A DNA stretch of 64,000 nucleotides, taken from NCBI RefSeq assembly GCF_030269325.1, contig NZ_BSTD01000006.1, positions 186,001 through 250,000 of the forward strand. The letters are read 5' to 3'. Source of the DNA: Amycolatopsis sp. NBRC 101858. Lineage in GTDB: Bacteria > Actinomycetota > Actinomycetes > Mycobacteriales > Pseudonocardiaceae. The notes below the pieces were generated by a model. The model made no database searches. It was given only the letters and a program-made list of their open reading frames with translations, and had not been told where the DNA came from. Each line of letters starts with the position of its first letter. Position 1 is the first letter of the stretch. Below are positions 8,739 to 17,008 of the stretch, one piece after another. The position numbers were made by a program, and so were the translations under genes.

Positions 8739-9938
8739 ATGAGTACAGAGGGACTCTCGATTCCAGGCATCTCGATCGCCGGCTCGGGGCCATCGGCCGC
8801 CGAGCGGGTGCGCAAGCGCGGGCTGAGCCTGTTCGGCTCGGTGCCCCGGCCCGCTGTGGTCACGTTCGCCATCGAGGCGGCCGCGGTCATCCTGGCCGTG
8901 CTCGACGTCTGGCTGGTGATCCCCGAGAAGGCCCAGCCCTACTCGATCTGGCTGTCCGGCGCCGCGTGTCTTGCGGTGGTGTTCCGCCGGAAGTTCCCGT
9001 TCCTCGCCGTGCTCGTCGCGGTCCCCGGCTTCCTGGCCGGCTGGGCGCAGCTCGCGTCGATGATCACGCTCGGCATGCTCGCCACCCGCCGCCAGCTGCA
9101 CTGGCAGGTGTGGGTCGGCGCGGCGCTGGTGTGGTGCTGCCGGTTCGTGCAGTGGCCGCTGGAGGACTTCGCCGAGCTCAGCTGGCGCGAGCACATCCTC
9201 GACGGCATCTACGGCGTGCTCGTCGCGGGCATGCCGATCGCGATCGGCCTGCTCATCGGAGCGCGGGCCGAGGTCGCGAACAAGCTCGCCGAGCTGGCCA
9301 CGAGCCGCGACCGCGAGCGCCGCTTCCACGCCGACGCCGTCCGCGCCGAGGAGCGCGCCCGGCTGGCGCGCGAGATGCACGACGTCGTCTCGCACCAGAT
9401 CACGCTGATCGCGATGCAGGCCGGCGCGCTGCAGGCCCAGACCTCCGACGACCACGCGCAGGAGACCGCCCAGGTCATCCGCACGCTGTCGAAGCGGACC
9501 CTCGAAGAGCTGCGGTCGCTGCTGAGCGTGCTGCGCGCGGGCGCCGACGACGACGGCCCGCGCCCCGGGATCAACGACCTCGACCGGCTGATCCGGACGT
9601 CGGAGGTCCCGGTGCACCTGTCGGTGGAGCACCTGCCGGAGGCCCTGCCGAACCAGGTGTCGGCGGCGGCGTACCGGACGGTGCAGGAGTGCCTGACGAA
9701 CGTCCACAAGCACGCCCCGGGCGCAACGGCGACGATCCGCATCCAGGGCGAGCACGGCGCGCTCAAGATCGAGGTCCGCAACGAGCGCGCGAACCGGCCG
9801 TCGGAGATGTTGCCCTCGGGCGGCCATGGGCTGACGGGCCTGGCCGAGCGGGCTCGTTTGCTGGGCGGAAGTTTCGAGACGTCCGGAATGGAGGACGGCG
9901 GTTTCCGGGTGCGGGCCCGGTACCCGCTGGATCGCTGA
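8739..9938 (+). CDS. Orphan NarL-type sensor histidine kinase
   Basis: A membrane sensor kinase of about 399 residues. The N-terminal half has about four or five hydrophobic segments between residues 35 and 180. The dimerisation/phosphoacceptor helix has LAREMHDVVSHQITLIAMQ with His214, then a HATPase domain with the N-box QECLTNVHKHAPG and a GGHGLTGLAERARLLGG glycine loop. This layout is the HisKA_3 type that normally phosphorylates a NarL/LuxR response regulator. No regulator gene adjoins it, which is unusual. ATG 8739 was preferred, although ATG 8724 is possible (404 residues) and neither has a strong ribosome-binding site. Stimulus unknown. Confidence 0.88.
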   Translation: MSTEGLSIPGISIAGSGPSAAERVRKRGLSLFGSVPRPAVVTFAIEAAAVILAVLDVWLVIPEKAQPYSIWLSGAACLAVVFRRKFPFLAVLVAVPGFLAGWAQLASMITLGMLATRRQLHWQVWVGAALVWCCRFVQWPLEDFAELSWREHILDGIYGVLVAGMPIAIGLLIGARAEVANKLAELATSRDRERRFHADAVRAEERARLAREMHDVVSHQITLIAMQAGALQAQTSDDHAQETAQVIRTLSKRTLEELRSLLSVLRAGADDDGPRPGINDLDRLIRTSEVPVHLSVEHLPEALPNQVSAAAYRTVQECLTNVHKHAPGATATIRIQGEHGALKIEVRNERANRPSEMLPSGGHGLTGLAERARLLGGSFETSGMEDGGFRVRARYPLDR

Positions 9939-9952
9939 GGGCGGCCGTCCGG

Positions 9953-9978
9953 CCCCCGGTATCCATTTTACCGGCGGG
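9953..9978 (+). terminator. Possible terminator after the histidine kinase
   Basis: CCCCCGGTA at 9953-9961 can pair with TACCGG-C-GGG at 9969-9978 with one bulged base. A short AT-rich loop separates the arms. There is no strong T-tract, so this is only a moderate call. Confidence 0.5.
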
Positions 9979-10002
9979 GGCTGACGATTTCGGATTCGCA
10001 GG

Positions 10003-10056
10003 AGCCGCGAGCGGCGGATTCCGGGCTGTGACGGCCGGAATCCGCCGCTCGCGGCT
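10003..10056. repeat. Perfect 22-bp inverted repeat (long hairpin)
   Basis: The arms 10003-10024 and 10035-10056 are exact complements (AGCCGCGAGCGGCGGATTCC... on the left) with a 10-base loop, followed by TTCTCG. It could be a second terminator for the kinase. It also stands 14 bases upstream of a PafBC-type promoter, and a shorter hairpin with the same CCGCTCGCG/CGCGAGCGG core precedes the other orphan promoter at 51010, so it may be part of a dispersed module. Confidence 0.8.
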
Positions 10057-10070
10057 TTCTCGTCCGGGGA

Positions 10071-10093
10071 CTGTCGGTGGTCTCCCGTAGCGT
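10071..10093 (+). promoter_or_regulatory. RecA-NDp/PafBC-type DNA-damage promoter, orphan copy A
   Basis: CTGTCGGTG, exactly eight bases, then TAGCGT matches the actinobacterial RecA-NDp consensus tTGTCRGTG-N8-TAnnnT, which PafBC uses for DNA-damage induction. It is followed by GGAAAACGGGGG, shared with copy B at 51010. It reads into the 21-bp repeat array and no conventional plus-strand gene follows. The transcript, if made, is unknown. Confidence 0.65.
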
Positions 10094-10155
10094 GGAAAAC
10101 GGGGGCTGCTCAGGCGCGGGAAGGTGCGCGCCCGCTGGAAATGCTTGCGCGCACG

Positions 10156-10512
10156 GTCGGATCGCGCACCTGGAGGGTCGGCTCACGTGCCCGGAGGGTC
10201 GGACCGCGTGCCCCGAGAGTCGGCTCACGGACTCGGAGGGGTCGGCTCGCGTACTTCGAAGTCGGCCCGCGTACCCAGAGGGCCAGCTCGCGTACCCCGA
10301 CGGCCGACTCGCGTACCCAGAGGGTCGGCTCGCGTACCCGGAGCGTCGGCTCGCGTACCTGGAGGGTCGGCTCGCGTACCCCGACGGCCGACTCGCGTAC
10401 CCAGAGGGTCGGCTCGCGTGCCCGGAGGGTCGGCTCGCGTGCCCGGAGGGTCGGCTCGCGTGCCTGGAGGGTCGGCACGTGTGATTGAGGGGTCGGCTCG
10501 CGTGATTGGGGG
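10156..10512. repeat. 21-bp tandem repeat array, about 17 units
   Basis: About seventeen units of consensus GTCGGCTCGCGTACCCGGAGG follow one another without spacers. Unit 4 has one extra base and unit 5 one fewer. Units 7-9 are nearly repeated as units 11-13, an 84-bp higher-order period, so part of the array grew by duplication of four units. Because 21 is divisible by three, several frames on both strands stay open and spell heptads such as LAYPEGR or REPTLRA. I do not treat these as genes. The array sits between the kinase and the rbpA terminator, downstream of promoter copy A. A variable-number repeat is the safest description. Confidence 0.92.
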
Positions 10513-10557
10513 GTCGACACGGCAGCCGGGGTGCGGGAGGTGGCTGGGTGGGCGCGC

Positions 10558-10590
10558 GAAAAACCACCCCGAGGTGTCCCGGGGTGGCTT
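10558..10590 (-). terminator. Intrinsic terminator of rbpA
   Basis: Read on the minus strand, CCACCCCG pairs with CGGGGTGG (plus positions 10564-10571 and 10580-10587) and is followed by TTTTTC. It lies 15 bases after the rbpA stop. Confidence 0.85.
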
Positions 10591-10604
10591 TCGGCCGGCA
10601 ACGC

Positions 10605-10949
10605 TTAGATGATCTCCCGGCGCTGGCGCAGGCGCTCGAGGGCTTCGGCCAGGATGGCCTCGCCGTCGGCGTCGCTGCGTCGCTCCTTCACGTACGCCAG
10701 GTGCGTCTTGTACGGCTCGGTCCGTGGTGCGGCTGGTGGGTTCTTTTCGTCCTGCCCGCCCGGGAGCCCGCAGCGGGGGCAGTCCCACTCGTCGGGGATC
10801 TCCGCGTCGAGCGCGAACGACGGGCGGGCTTCGTGCCCGTTGGCGCACCAGTAGCCGACCCGGCGCCGTGGCGCCGATTCACCTCGTTCCGATTCGCCCG
10901 TAGGACCGGCACCCACCCGGGTGCCTCGAATCGCGTTACCGCCAACCAT
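10605..10949 (-). CDS. rbpA: RNA polymerase-binding protein RbpA
   Basis: A 114-residue RbpA, the actinobacterial factor that binds RNA polymerase and principal sigma factor and stimulates transcription initiation. Seen here are the N-terminal basic tail (GGNAIRGTRVGAG), the core with four cysteine/histidine-like positions (YWCANGH near residue 52 and WDCPRCGLPGG near 74), the basic linker before PYKTHLAYVKERRS, and the sigma-interaction helix GEAILAEALERLRQRRE. The length is as expected. GAGGA lies 5 bases before the ATG. It is monocistronic, ending at its own terminator. Confidence 0.96.
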   Translation of the reverse strand: MVGGNAIRGTRVGAGPTGESERGESAPRRRVGYWCANGHEARPSFALDAEIPDEWDCPRCGLPGGQDEKNPPAAPRTEPYKTHLAYVKERRSDADGEAILAEALERLRQRREII

Positions 10950-11056
10950 GAATCCTCACACCTAGGAATCGGCGGCGCGCCCCCCAATAGGCACGCCGAA
11001 TCGCTGCGCCCTGCCGTCGTGACCCGGTCGCGATCGACGGTGGGGCGCCGGACGCC

Positions 11057-11287
11057 TCACACCTTGAGCAGCAGACCCAGGCCCACGATGCTGATCAGCC
11101 AAACCGCGCCCAGCAGCAGGGTGATGCGGTCGAGGTTCTTCTCGGCCACGCTCGACCCGGCCAGGCTCGACTGCATCCCGCCGCCGAACAGCGACGACAG
11201 GCCACCGCCCCGGCCCCGGTGCAGCAGCACCGCGACCACCAGGAAGACGCTGGTGACGATCAACAGGATTTGCAGGAACAGCTTCAT
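11057..11287 (-). CDS. secG: Preprotein translocase subunit SecG
   Basis: A 76-residue SecG of the SecYEG channel. It has two membrane segments (about residues 3-20 and 52-72) separated by a Gly/Ser-rich loop with GRGGGLSSLFGGGMQSSLAGS, typical of the family. AGAGGAT precedes the ATG. It lies downstream of tpiA in the conserved actinobacterial order gap-pgk-tpiA-secG. The composite hairpin at 11314-11356 stands between tpiA and secG. No strong terminator is visible after the gene. Confidence 0.95.
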   Translation of the reverse strand: MKLFLQILLIVTSVFLVVAVLLHRGRGGGLSSLFGGGMQSSLAGSSVAEKNLDRITLLLGAVWLISIVGLGLLLKV

Positions 11288-11313
11288 GTCATCCTCTGGG
11301 CTCTAGGAGAATG

Positions 11314-11356
11314 CAGGGGTACGGCATGGTCGTTTCCGACCACCACCGTACCCCTG
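11314..11356. terminator. Composite hairpin between tpiA and secG
   Basis: An outer 11-bp stem (CAGGGGTACGG at 11314-11324, complement at 11346-11356) encloses an inner 6-bp stem (TGGTCG at 11327-11332, CGACCA at 11337-11342). It could terminate or attenuate the glycolytic operon or stabilise its 3' end. It has no T-tract. Confidence 0.65.
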
Positions 11357-11414
11357 GACTCGTCCACTGCTGTGTGACGGACCGGATACACAGGTTACCC
11401 GGTCGTGGCCTCGA

Positions 11415-12200
11415 TCAGGGCAGCGGCCCGCCCGCGGCGAGTGCGCAGAGTTTCGTGAACTCTTCACCGTCGAGGCTCGCTCCGCCGACCAGGGCACCGT
11501 CGATGTTCTCGCAGCTCACCAGTTCGCCGATGTTGCCCGACTTCACCGATCCCCCGTAGAGCACCCGGACGGACGAAGCGATCTCGTCGCCGTACTTCTC
11601 CTGGAGGGTGGCGCGGATGGCCTTGCAGACCTCTTCGGCGTCGGCCGAGGAGGCGACCTTGCCGGTGCCGATCGCCCAGACCGGCTCGTACGCGACGACC
11701 ACGTCCTTGATCTGCTCGGCCTTGAGGCCCTTCAGGCCGTCGACCAGCTGCGTCGTGGTGTGGTGGATGTGCTCGCCGGCCTCGCGGACCTCGAGCTTCT
11801 CCCCGATGCAGAGGATCGGCGTGATGCCGTGTTTGAGCGCGGCCTTGACCTTCTTGTTGACCAGCTCGTCGGTCTCGGCGTGGTACTCGCGCCGCTCCGA
11901 GTGCCCGACGGTGACGAACTTGCAGCCCAGCTTCGCCAGCATCAGGCCCGAGATGTCACCGGTGTAGGCGCCGGAGTCCTGCGGCGCGATGTCCTGGGCG
12001 CCGTAGGTGAGCGACAGCTTGTCGCCGTCGACCAGGGTCTGCACGCTGCGGATGTCGGTGAACGGCGGCAGCACCGCCACGTCGACCTTCGCGTAGTACT
12101 TCTCCGGCAGCGCGAACGCGATCTTCTGGACGAGCGCGATCGCCTCGAGGTGGTTCTGGTTCATCTTCCAGTTGCCGGCGATGAACGGCTTGCGTGCCAC
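11415..12200 (-). CDS. tpiA: Triosephosphate isomerase
   Basis: A 261-residue TIM-barrel enzyme interconverting dihydroxyacetone phosphate and glyceraldehyde-3-phosphate. Active-site elements are visible: FIAGNWKMN near residue 6 (Asn and Lys), VTVGHSERR near 96 (His), VVAYEPVWAIGTGKVAS near 167 (Glu and the closing loop 6), and VLYGGSVKSGN near 215 for phosphate binding. The GTG start shares one base with the pgk stop (TAGTG), so the two are probably translationally coupled. It is the third gene of the gap-pgk-tpiA operon. Confidence 0.97.
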   Translation of the reverse strand: MARKPFIAGNWKMNQNHLEAIALVQKIAFALPEKYYAKVDVAVLPPFTDIRSVQTLVDGDKLSLTYGAQDIAPQDSGAYTGDISGLMLAKLGCKFVTVGHSERREYHAETDELVNKKVKAALKHGITPILCIGEKLEVREAGEHIHHTTTQLVDGLKGLKAEQIKDVVVAYEPVWAIGTGKVASSADAEEVCKAIRATLQEKYGDEIASSVRVLYGGSVKSGNIGELVSCENIDGALVGGASLDGEEFTKLCALAAGGPLP

Positions 12201-13414
12201 TAGTTCTTCTCCTCCAGGGCCGTGACGCCCGGCAGTTCCTTGCCCTCGAGGTACTCCAGCGAGGCACCGCCGCCGGTGGAGATGTGCGAGAAGCCGTCTT
12301 CGGGCAGGCCCAGCTGGCGGACGGCCGCGGCCGAGTCGCCGCCGCCGACCACGGTGAACGCGTCGCTCTTGACCAGGGCTTCCGCGACGGCACGGGTGCC
12401 GCCGGAGAACGCCTCGAACTCGAACACGCCCATCGGGCCGTTCCAGAACACGGTCTTGGCGTCGGCCAGCTTGCTCGCGAACAGTTCGCGCGAGCGCGGG
12501 CCGATGTCGAGACCCTGGCGGTCGGCCGGGATGGCGGTGGCGTCGACGACCTCGTTCTCGGCGTCGGCCGCGAACTCGGTGGCGGCCAGCACGTCGACCG
12601 GCAGGACCAGTTCGACGCCGCGCTTCTCGGCCTCGGCGAGGAAGCCCTTCACCTGGTCGAGCTGGTCGGCCTGCAGCAGCGACTGCCCGACCTCGTGGCC
12701 CTGGGCCTTGAGGAACGTGTACGCCATGCCGCCGCCGACGAGCAGCCGGTCGACCTTGGTCAGCAGGTTTGCGATGACGCCGAGCTTGTCGGACACCTTC
12801 GCGCCGCCGAGCACGACCACGTAGGGCCGCTGGACGTCGTCGGTCAGCTTCTTCAGCACGTCCAGCTCGGCCAGCACCAGGCCACCGGCGTACGCCGGGA
12901 GCACCGAAGCGACCTCGTAGACCGAGGCCTGCTTGCGGTGGACGACGCCGAAGCCGTCGGAGACGAACGCGCCGCCCGGGACGAGCGCGCCCAGCTCGGC
13001 GGCCAGCTCGGAGCGGTCCACGGCGTCCTTGCTGGTCTCGCGCGCGTCGAAGCGCACGTTCTCCAGCAGGACGACACCGCCGTCGGCCAGGCCGCCGGTC
13101 AGCGCCTTCGCGGACTCGCCGACCAGGTCACCGGCGAGGGTGACCTCGGCGCCGAGCAGCTCCGAGAGCCGCTTCGCGACGGGCGCGAGGGTGTACTTCG
13201 GGTCCGGCTCGCCCTTGGGGCGGCCGAGGTGCGCGGTGACGACGACCTTCGCGCCCGCGTCGGCGAGCTTCTTGATCGTCGGCAGCGCGGCGCGGACCCG
13301 GCCGTCGTCGGTGATGCGCTCCCCGTCGAGCGGGACGTTCAGGTCGCTGCGCACCAGCACGTAGCGGCCCTGAACGCCCTCGCCCAGCAGGTCGTCGAGG
13401 TTCTTGACGGTCAT
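12200..13414 (-). CDS. pgk: Phosphoglycerate kinase
   Basis: A 404-residue kinase transferring phosphate from 1,3-bisphosphoglycerate to ADP. The N-domain has VLVRSDLNVPLDG near residue 18 and TAHLGRPKG near 58. The nucleotide domain has VLGGAKVSDKLGVI near 205 and, near the C-terminus, FTVVGGGDSAAAVRQLG with HISTGGGASLEYLEGKELPG in two parts around residue 375. The frame is open further upstream inside gap, but ATG 13414 follows the gap stop by 5 bases and gives the normal length. It is part of the glycolytic operon gap-pgk-tpiA. Confidence 0.97.
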   Translation of the reverse strand: MTVKNLDDLLGEGVQGRYVLVRSDLNVPLDGERITDDGRVRAALPTIKKLADAGAKVVVTAHLGRPKGEPDPKYTLAPVAKRLSELLGAEVTLAGDLVGESAKALTGGLADGGVVLLENVRFDARETSKDAVDRSELAAELGALVPGGAFVSDGFGVVHRKQASVYEVASVLPAYAGGLVLAELDVLKKLTDDVQRPYVVVLGGAKVSDKLGVIANLLTKVDRLLVGGGMAYTFLKAQGHEVGQSLLQADQLDQVKGFLAEAEKRGVELVLPVDVLAATEFAADAENEVVDATAIPADRQGLDIGPRSRELFASKLADAKTVFWNGPMGVFEFEAFSGGTRAVAEALVKSDAFTVVGGGDSAAAVRQLGLPEDGFSHISTGGGASLEYLEGKELPGVTALEEKN

Positions 13415-13419
13415 CCGGC

Positions 13420-14430
<1,011 letters not shown>

Positions 14431-14806
14431 TCCTCTGAGGATCGGCCGGGGCGTCCGGCCGTGACTTGCGGGCTCGCGGCAACCCTAGCGTGCGGGCATG
14501 CGCGTCCCTGACTGCCCTGACGAGACTTCCACCACTTGGCGAACGGGTCAAGAATCGATTAAGAAGCCGGGGCCGAAACCGGGGTCCCGTTCACCTGATC
14601 GACATGTGGACCACGGTGGTCCGGCGAGGCCCGCGATCCCCCTGTTTCCGCTGGGAGATCAGGATGCGCCCGAGGTCCGGCCGACGGCGCCGGCCCGCCA
14701 CTGGAACGGTTCAGTGGATCTTCCGGAATCGCGGCTCTCGCGGTGCTTTTCGCGGAGCCCGCGGGCGGGACGTGAGGTCGATGACTCGACCGATCCAGCG
14801 ACCCGC
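14431..14806. other. Intergenic region upstream of gap
   Basis: 376 bp between the gap start and the end of the winged-helix gene, expected to hold the gap operon promoter on the minus strand. I see the small palindrome GGACCACGGTGGTCC near 14612 and, on the plus strand, TAGCGT six bases before ATG 14498. No coding sequence here looks real. No riboswitch fold is obvious to me. Confidence 0.4.
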
Positions 14807-15985
14807 TCACGCCGTCAGCTCCCGCTCCAGCGGCGTCCGGAACCTCGGCACCGCCCGGACCTCGCCATACCACCCGGCGCAGCGGTCCGCCGCCGCCTCG
14901 ACCAGGCCCGTTGCCTCGCTCCCCACGTCCTCCAGCAGCCGGAACGCGATCTCCCCCGACGCGCGCTGGGCCCAGCCGCCGACCACGCGGCCGTCCAGCC
15001 AGATCGTCGGGCCGACGTTGCCGCTGCGGTCGAACAGCGCCGGGCGGTGCGCGCCCAGGTACCAGTCGCGCTCCTGCCAGCCCATCGGGGTCGGGTCCAG
15101 CGCCGGCAGGAACGCCACCCACGGCGGTGGCGACGGCACCGGCTCGAGGTCGTCCGCCAGCACCAGCCCCGGCACGCCGTCGAGGTCGACCTCCGCCGGC
15201 TTCACCACGGCCAGGACCTTCTTCGTCTGCCCGGCCGTCCAGCCCGTCCACCAGCGCAGGTCGGATGCCGGTGCCGGGCCGTACGCCCGCAGCCAGCGCC
15301 GGGCCAGTTCCGCCCGCGCTTCCTCCGCGTCCCACGCCGGCAACCCGGGCACCCAGGAGTCCAGGGGGTGCCAGACGTACTGGCTGCTGATCCAGCTCCC
15401 CCGCGGCCGCCCCCGCGCGATCCGGCCGCCGGCCGCGAGCAGGAACAGCACCCGGCTGGTGACGTTCCCGATCGCCTCGTACGGCTTGCCCGCCGCCATC
15501 AGAAGCTGCTGCCGCAGCCGGGGTTCGTCCTCGCTCAGCTGCTGCGCGGTCGCCGAACCGCGGGCCCGCAGCGCCGCCTCGACCGACGCTTCGACGTCAC
15601 GCAGCCACTTCCCCGGCTCCGGCACGTTCTCCGGGTGCCCCTGCTGCCCCAGGTGCTGCTCCAGGAGCTTCCGCTGTTTGACCTCGATGTCCGCGGAGCA
15701 CCCGGCCTGCACGAGCGCCGCGGTGTCCAGCCCGGTGACGAACACCGTGCGGCGCATGCCGAGCAGCCGCAGCAGACTGCGGTCTTCGTACAACGCCCGT
15801 TCCACCGCGGCGATCCCCGGCGCGGCGAGCCGCGCGCACGCCGAAAGGTGGACGGTCGCCGGGTCGGTGGCGTGCAGGGCCACGACCCCGGCCACGGCGG
15901 CTTCCACCGTGGCCGCGGGCGCGGCCAGGTGGTGCCGGACGGCGAGGCGGGCCCGGCGCTGCTGGGTGCTGATCTTCGGAGGCAC
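14807..15985 (-). CDS. Winged-helix DNA-binding domain protein (YcaQ/HTH_42-like)
   Basis: About 392 residues. It fits the large family of actinobacterial winged-helix proteins related to YcaQ/AlkX, whose characterised members are DNA glycosylases acting on alkylated or crosslinked DNA. Seen here are RRARLAVRHHLAAP at the start, VVALHATDPATVHLSACAR near 48, RTVFVTGLDTAALVQ near 93, DLRWWTGWTAG near 250, and FLPALDPTPMGWQERDWYLG near 305. This last is a common family segment, although the catalytic QxQ-type residues cannot be assigned safely. GTG 15985 was chosen because longer frames run into the divergent lysE gene. Confidence 0.72.
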   Translation of the reverse strand: MPPKISTQQRRARLAVRHHLAAPAATVEAAVAGVVALHATDPATVHLSACARLAAPGIAAVERALYEDRSLLRLLGMRRTVFVTGLDTAALVQAGCSADIEVKQRKLLEQHLGQQGHPENVPEPGKWLRDVEASVEAALRARGSATAQQLSEDEPRLRQQLLMAAGKPYEAIGNVTSRVLFLLAAGGRIARGRPRGSWISSQYVWHPLDSWVPGLPAWDAEEARAELARRWLRAYGPAPASDLRWWTGWTAGQTKKVLAVVKPAEVDLDGVPGLVLADDLEPVPSPPPWVAFLPALDPTPMGWQERDWYLGAHRPALFDRSGNVGPTIWLDGRVVGGWAQRASGEIAFRLLEDVGSEATGLVEAAADRCAGWYGEVRAVPRFRTPLERELTA

Positions 15986-16044
15986 CCGCTGTTGATACCA
16001 CCCGGCACCGACAAAAACGCCTGGTCGCCCGGCCGGGGGCCGTT

Positions 16045-16050
16045 TAGGCT
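16045..16050 (+). promoter_or_regulatory. Candidate leaderless -10 box of the LysE gene
   Basis: TAGGCT, six bases (CGCCGC), then ATG. The spacing would put transcription start on or next to the start codon. No ribosome-binding site is present. Confidence 0.5.
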
Positions 16051-16056
16051 CGCCGC

Positions 16057-16701
16057 ATGGTCTCCGGTGCGCACTTCGCGGCCTTCGCCGCACTGACGTT
16101 CCTCATGGTCGTCGTCCCCGGTCCGAGCGTGCTCTTCACGATCAGCCGCGCGCTCACGGTCGGGCGGCGCGACGCGCTGCTCACCGTCGTGGGCAACTCC
16201 GCGGGCGTCTACACGCAGGTCGTCGCGGTCGCGTTCGGCCTCGGCGTGCTCGTGACGACGTCGGCCGCGGTGTTCACCGCGATCAAGATCGCCGGCGCGC
16301 TCTACCTCGTGTACCTGGGCGTCCAGGCGTTGCGGCACCGGCGGAAGCTCACCGACGCGATGGCCGCGAAGGTGCCCGCCGAGCCCGGCCGCGTCCTGAC
16401 CGTGCTGCGCGACGGGTTCGTCGTCGGCTTCGCGAACCCGAAGTCGATCGTGTTCCTCGCGGCGCTGCTGCCCCAGTTCGTCGACCCGGCTGCCGGGTCC
16501 GTCGCGGTCCAGATGCTGCTGCTCGGCCTGTGCCTGCCGGCGATCGCGCTGGCCACCGACACCGCGTGGGCGCTGGTGGCGGGCACCGCCCGCGCGTGGT
16601 TCGCCCGCTCACCGAAGCGCCTCGAAATGGTCGGCGGCACCGGCGGCCTCGTCATGATCGGCCTCGGCACCACCCTCGCCTTCACCGGCCGGGGTGACTG
16701 A
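16057..16701 (+). CDS. LysE/RhtB family exporter
   Basis: A 214-residue inner-membrane exporter of the LysE/RhtB superfamily, which exports amino acids and similar small molecules. It is highly hydrophobic with about six segments. The N-terminal family signature VVPGPSVLFTISRALTVGRR lies near residue 17, NSAGVYTQVVAVAFGLGVL follows, and GFANPKSIVFLAALLPQF near 128 is the conserved central motif. The ATG has no ribosome-binding site but lies six bases after TAGGCT, so the mRNA may be leaderless. Its 3' end overlaps the convergent ArsR gene by 20 bp. Substrate not deducible. Confidence 0.9.
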   Translation: MVSGAHFAAFAALTFLMVVVPGPSVLFTISRALTVGRRDALLTVVGNSAGVYTQVVAVAFGLGVLVTTSAAVFTAIKIAGALYLVYLGVQALRHRRKLTDAMAAKVPAEPGRVLTVLRDGFVVGFANPKSIVFLAALLPQFVDPAAGSVAVQMLLLGLCLPAIALATDTAWALVAGTARAWFARSPKRLEMVGGTGGLVMIGLGTTLAFTGRGD

Positions 16702-17008
16702 GCACCAGGTCCAGCAACCCCGGGAAGGCCGCGTCGAACTCGGGGCGCCGCAAGCGGTTCAGCCGCCGCGGGCCCGCGTCGCGCTGCTCGATCAGGCCCG
16801 CCGCGCGCAGCACCGAGAAGTGGTGGCTGAGCGTCGCCTTCGCCACCGGCAGGTCGAACGTGCCGCACGCCTTCGTCCACTCCGGGACCGCCGCGAGCTC
16901 ACGCAGGATGCTGCGGCGCACGGGGTCGGCGACCGCGGCGAGGGCGTCCTGCAGGGACACCTCCGCCGGGACGCCGTGCGTGAGCCCGCGGGCCCGGGCC
17001 GTGGTCAC
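16682..17008 (-). CDS. ArsR-like winged-helix regulator
   Basis: A 108-residue winged-helix protein of the ArsR/HTH_20 type. LQDALAAVADPVRRSILREL near residue 20 and the recognition region VAKATLSHHFSVLRAAGLI near 58 are diagnostic. It lacks a clear metal-binding cysteine pair, having one Cys in EWTKACGTFDLP. GTG 17008 overlaps the stop of the luciferase-like gene as GTGA, so the two are cotranscribed and the regulator may control that oxidoreductase. A longer frame begins at 17038 but ignores the coupled start. It is convergent with lysE. Confidence 0.85.
   Translation of the reverse strand: MTTARARGLTHGVPAEVSLQDALAAVADPVRRSILRELAAVPEWTKACGTFDLPVAKATLSHHFSVLRAAGLIEQRDAGPRRLNRLRRPEFDAAFPGLLDLVLSHPGR

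Noticed and set aside
7356..9938. Operon of the monooxygenase and the histidine kinase
   Set aside because: A 291-bp gap with its own inverted repeat separates them and no functional link is apparent.
10156..10512. CRISPR array
   Set aside because: The units are contiguous with no spacers and there are no cas genes.
10077..10612. Several overlapping open frames on both strands with heptad repeats
   Set aside because: They follow from a 21-bp DNA repeat, which keeps all frames open. No frame has a credible start with ribosome-binding site and the sense changes at units 4-5.
14498..16096. Plus-strand gene starting at ATG 14498 after TAGCGT-N6
   Set aside because: The box-to-start layout looks like the leaderless signature, but the frame is Arg/Pro-rich without any recognisable segment and is antisense to the winged-helix gene for most of its length.
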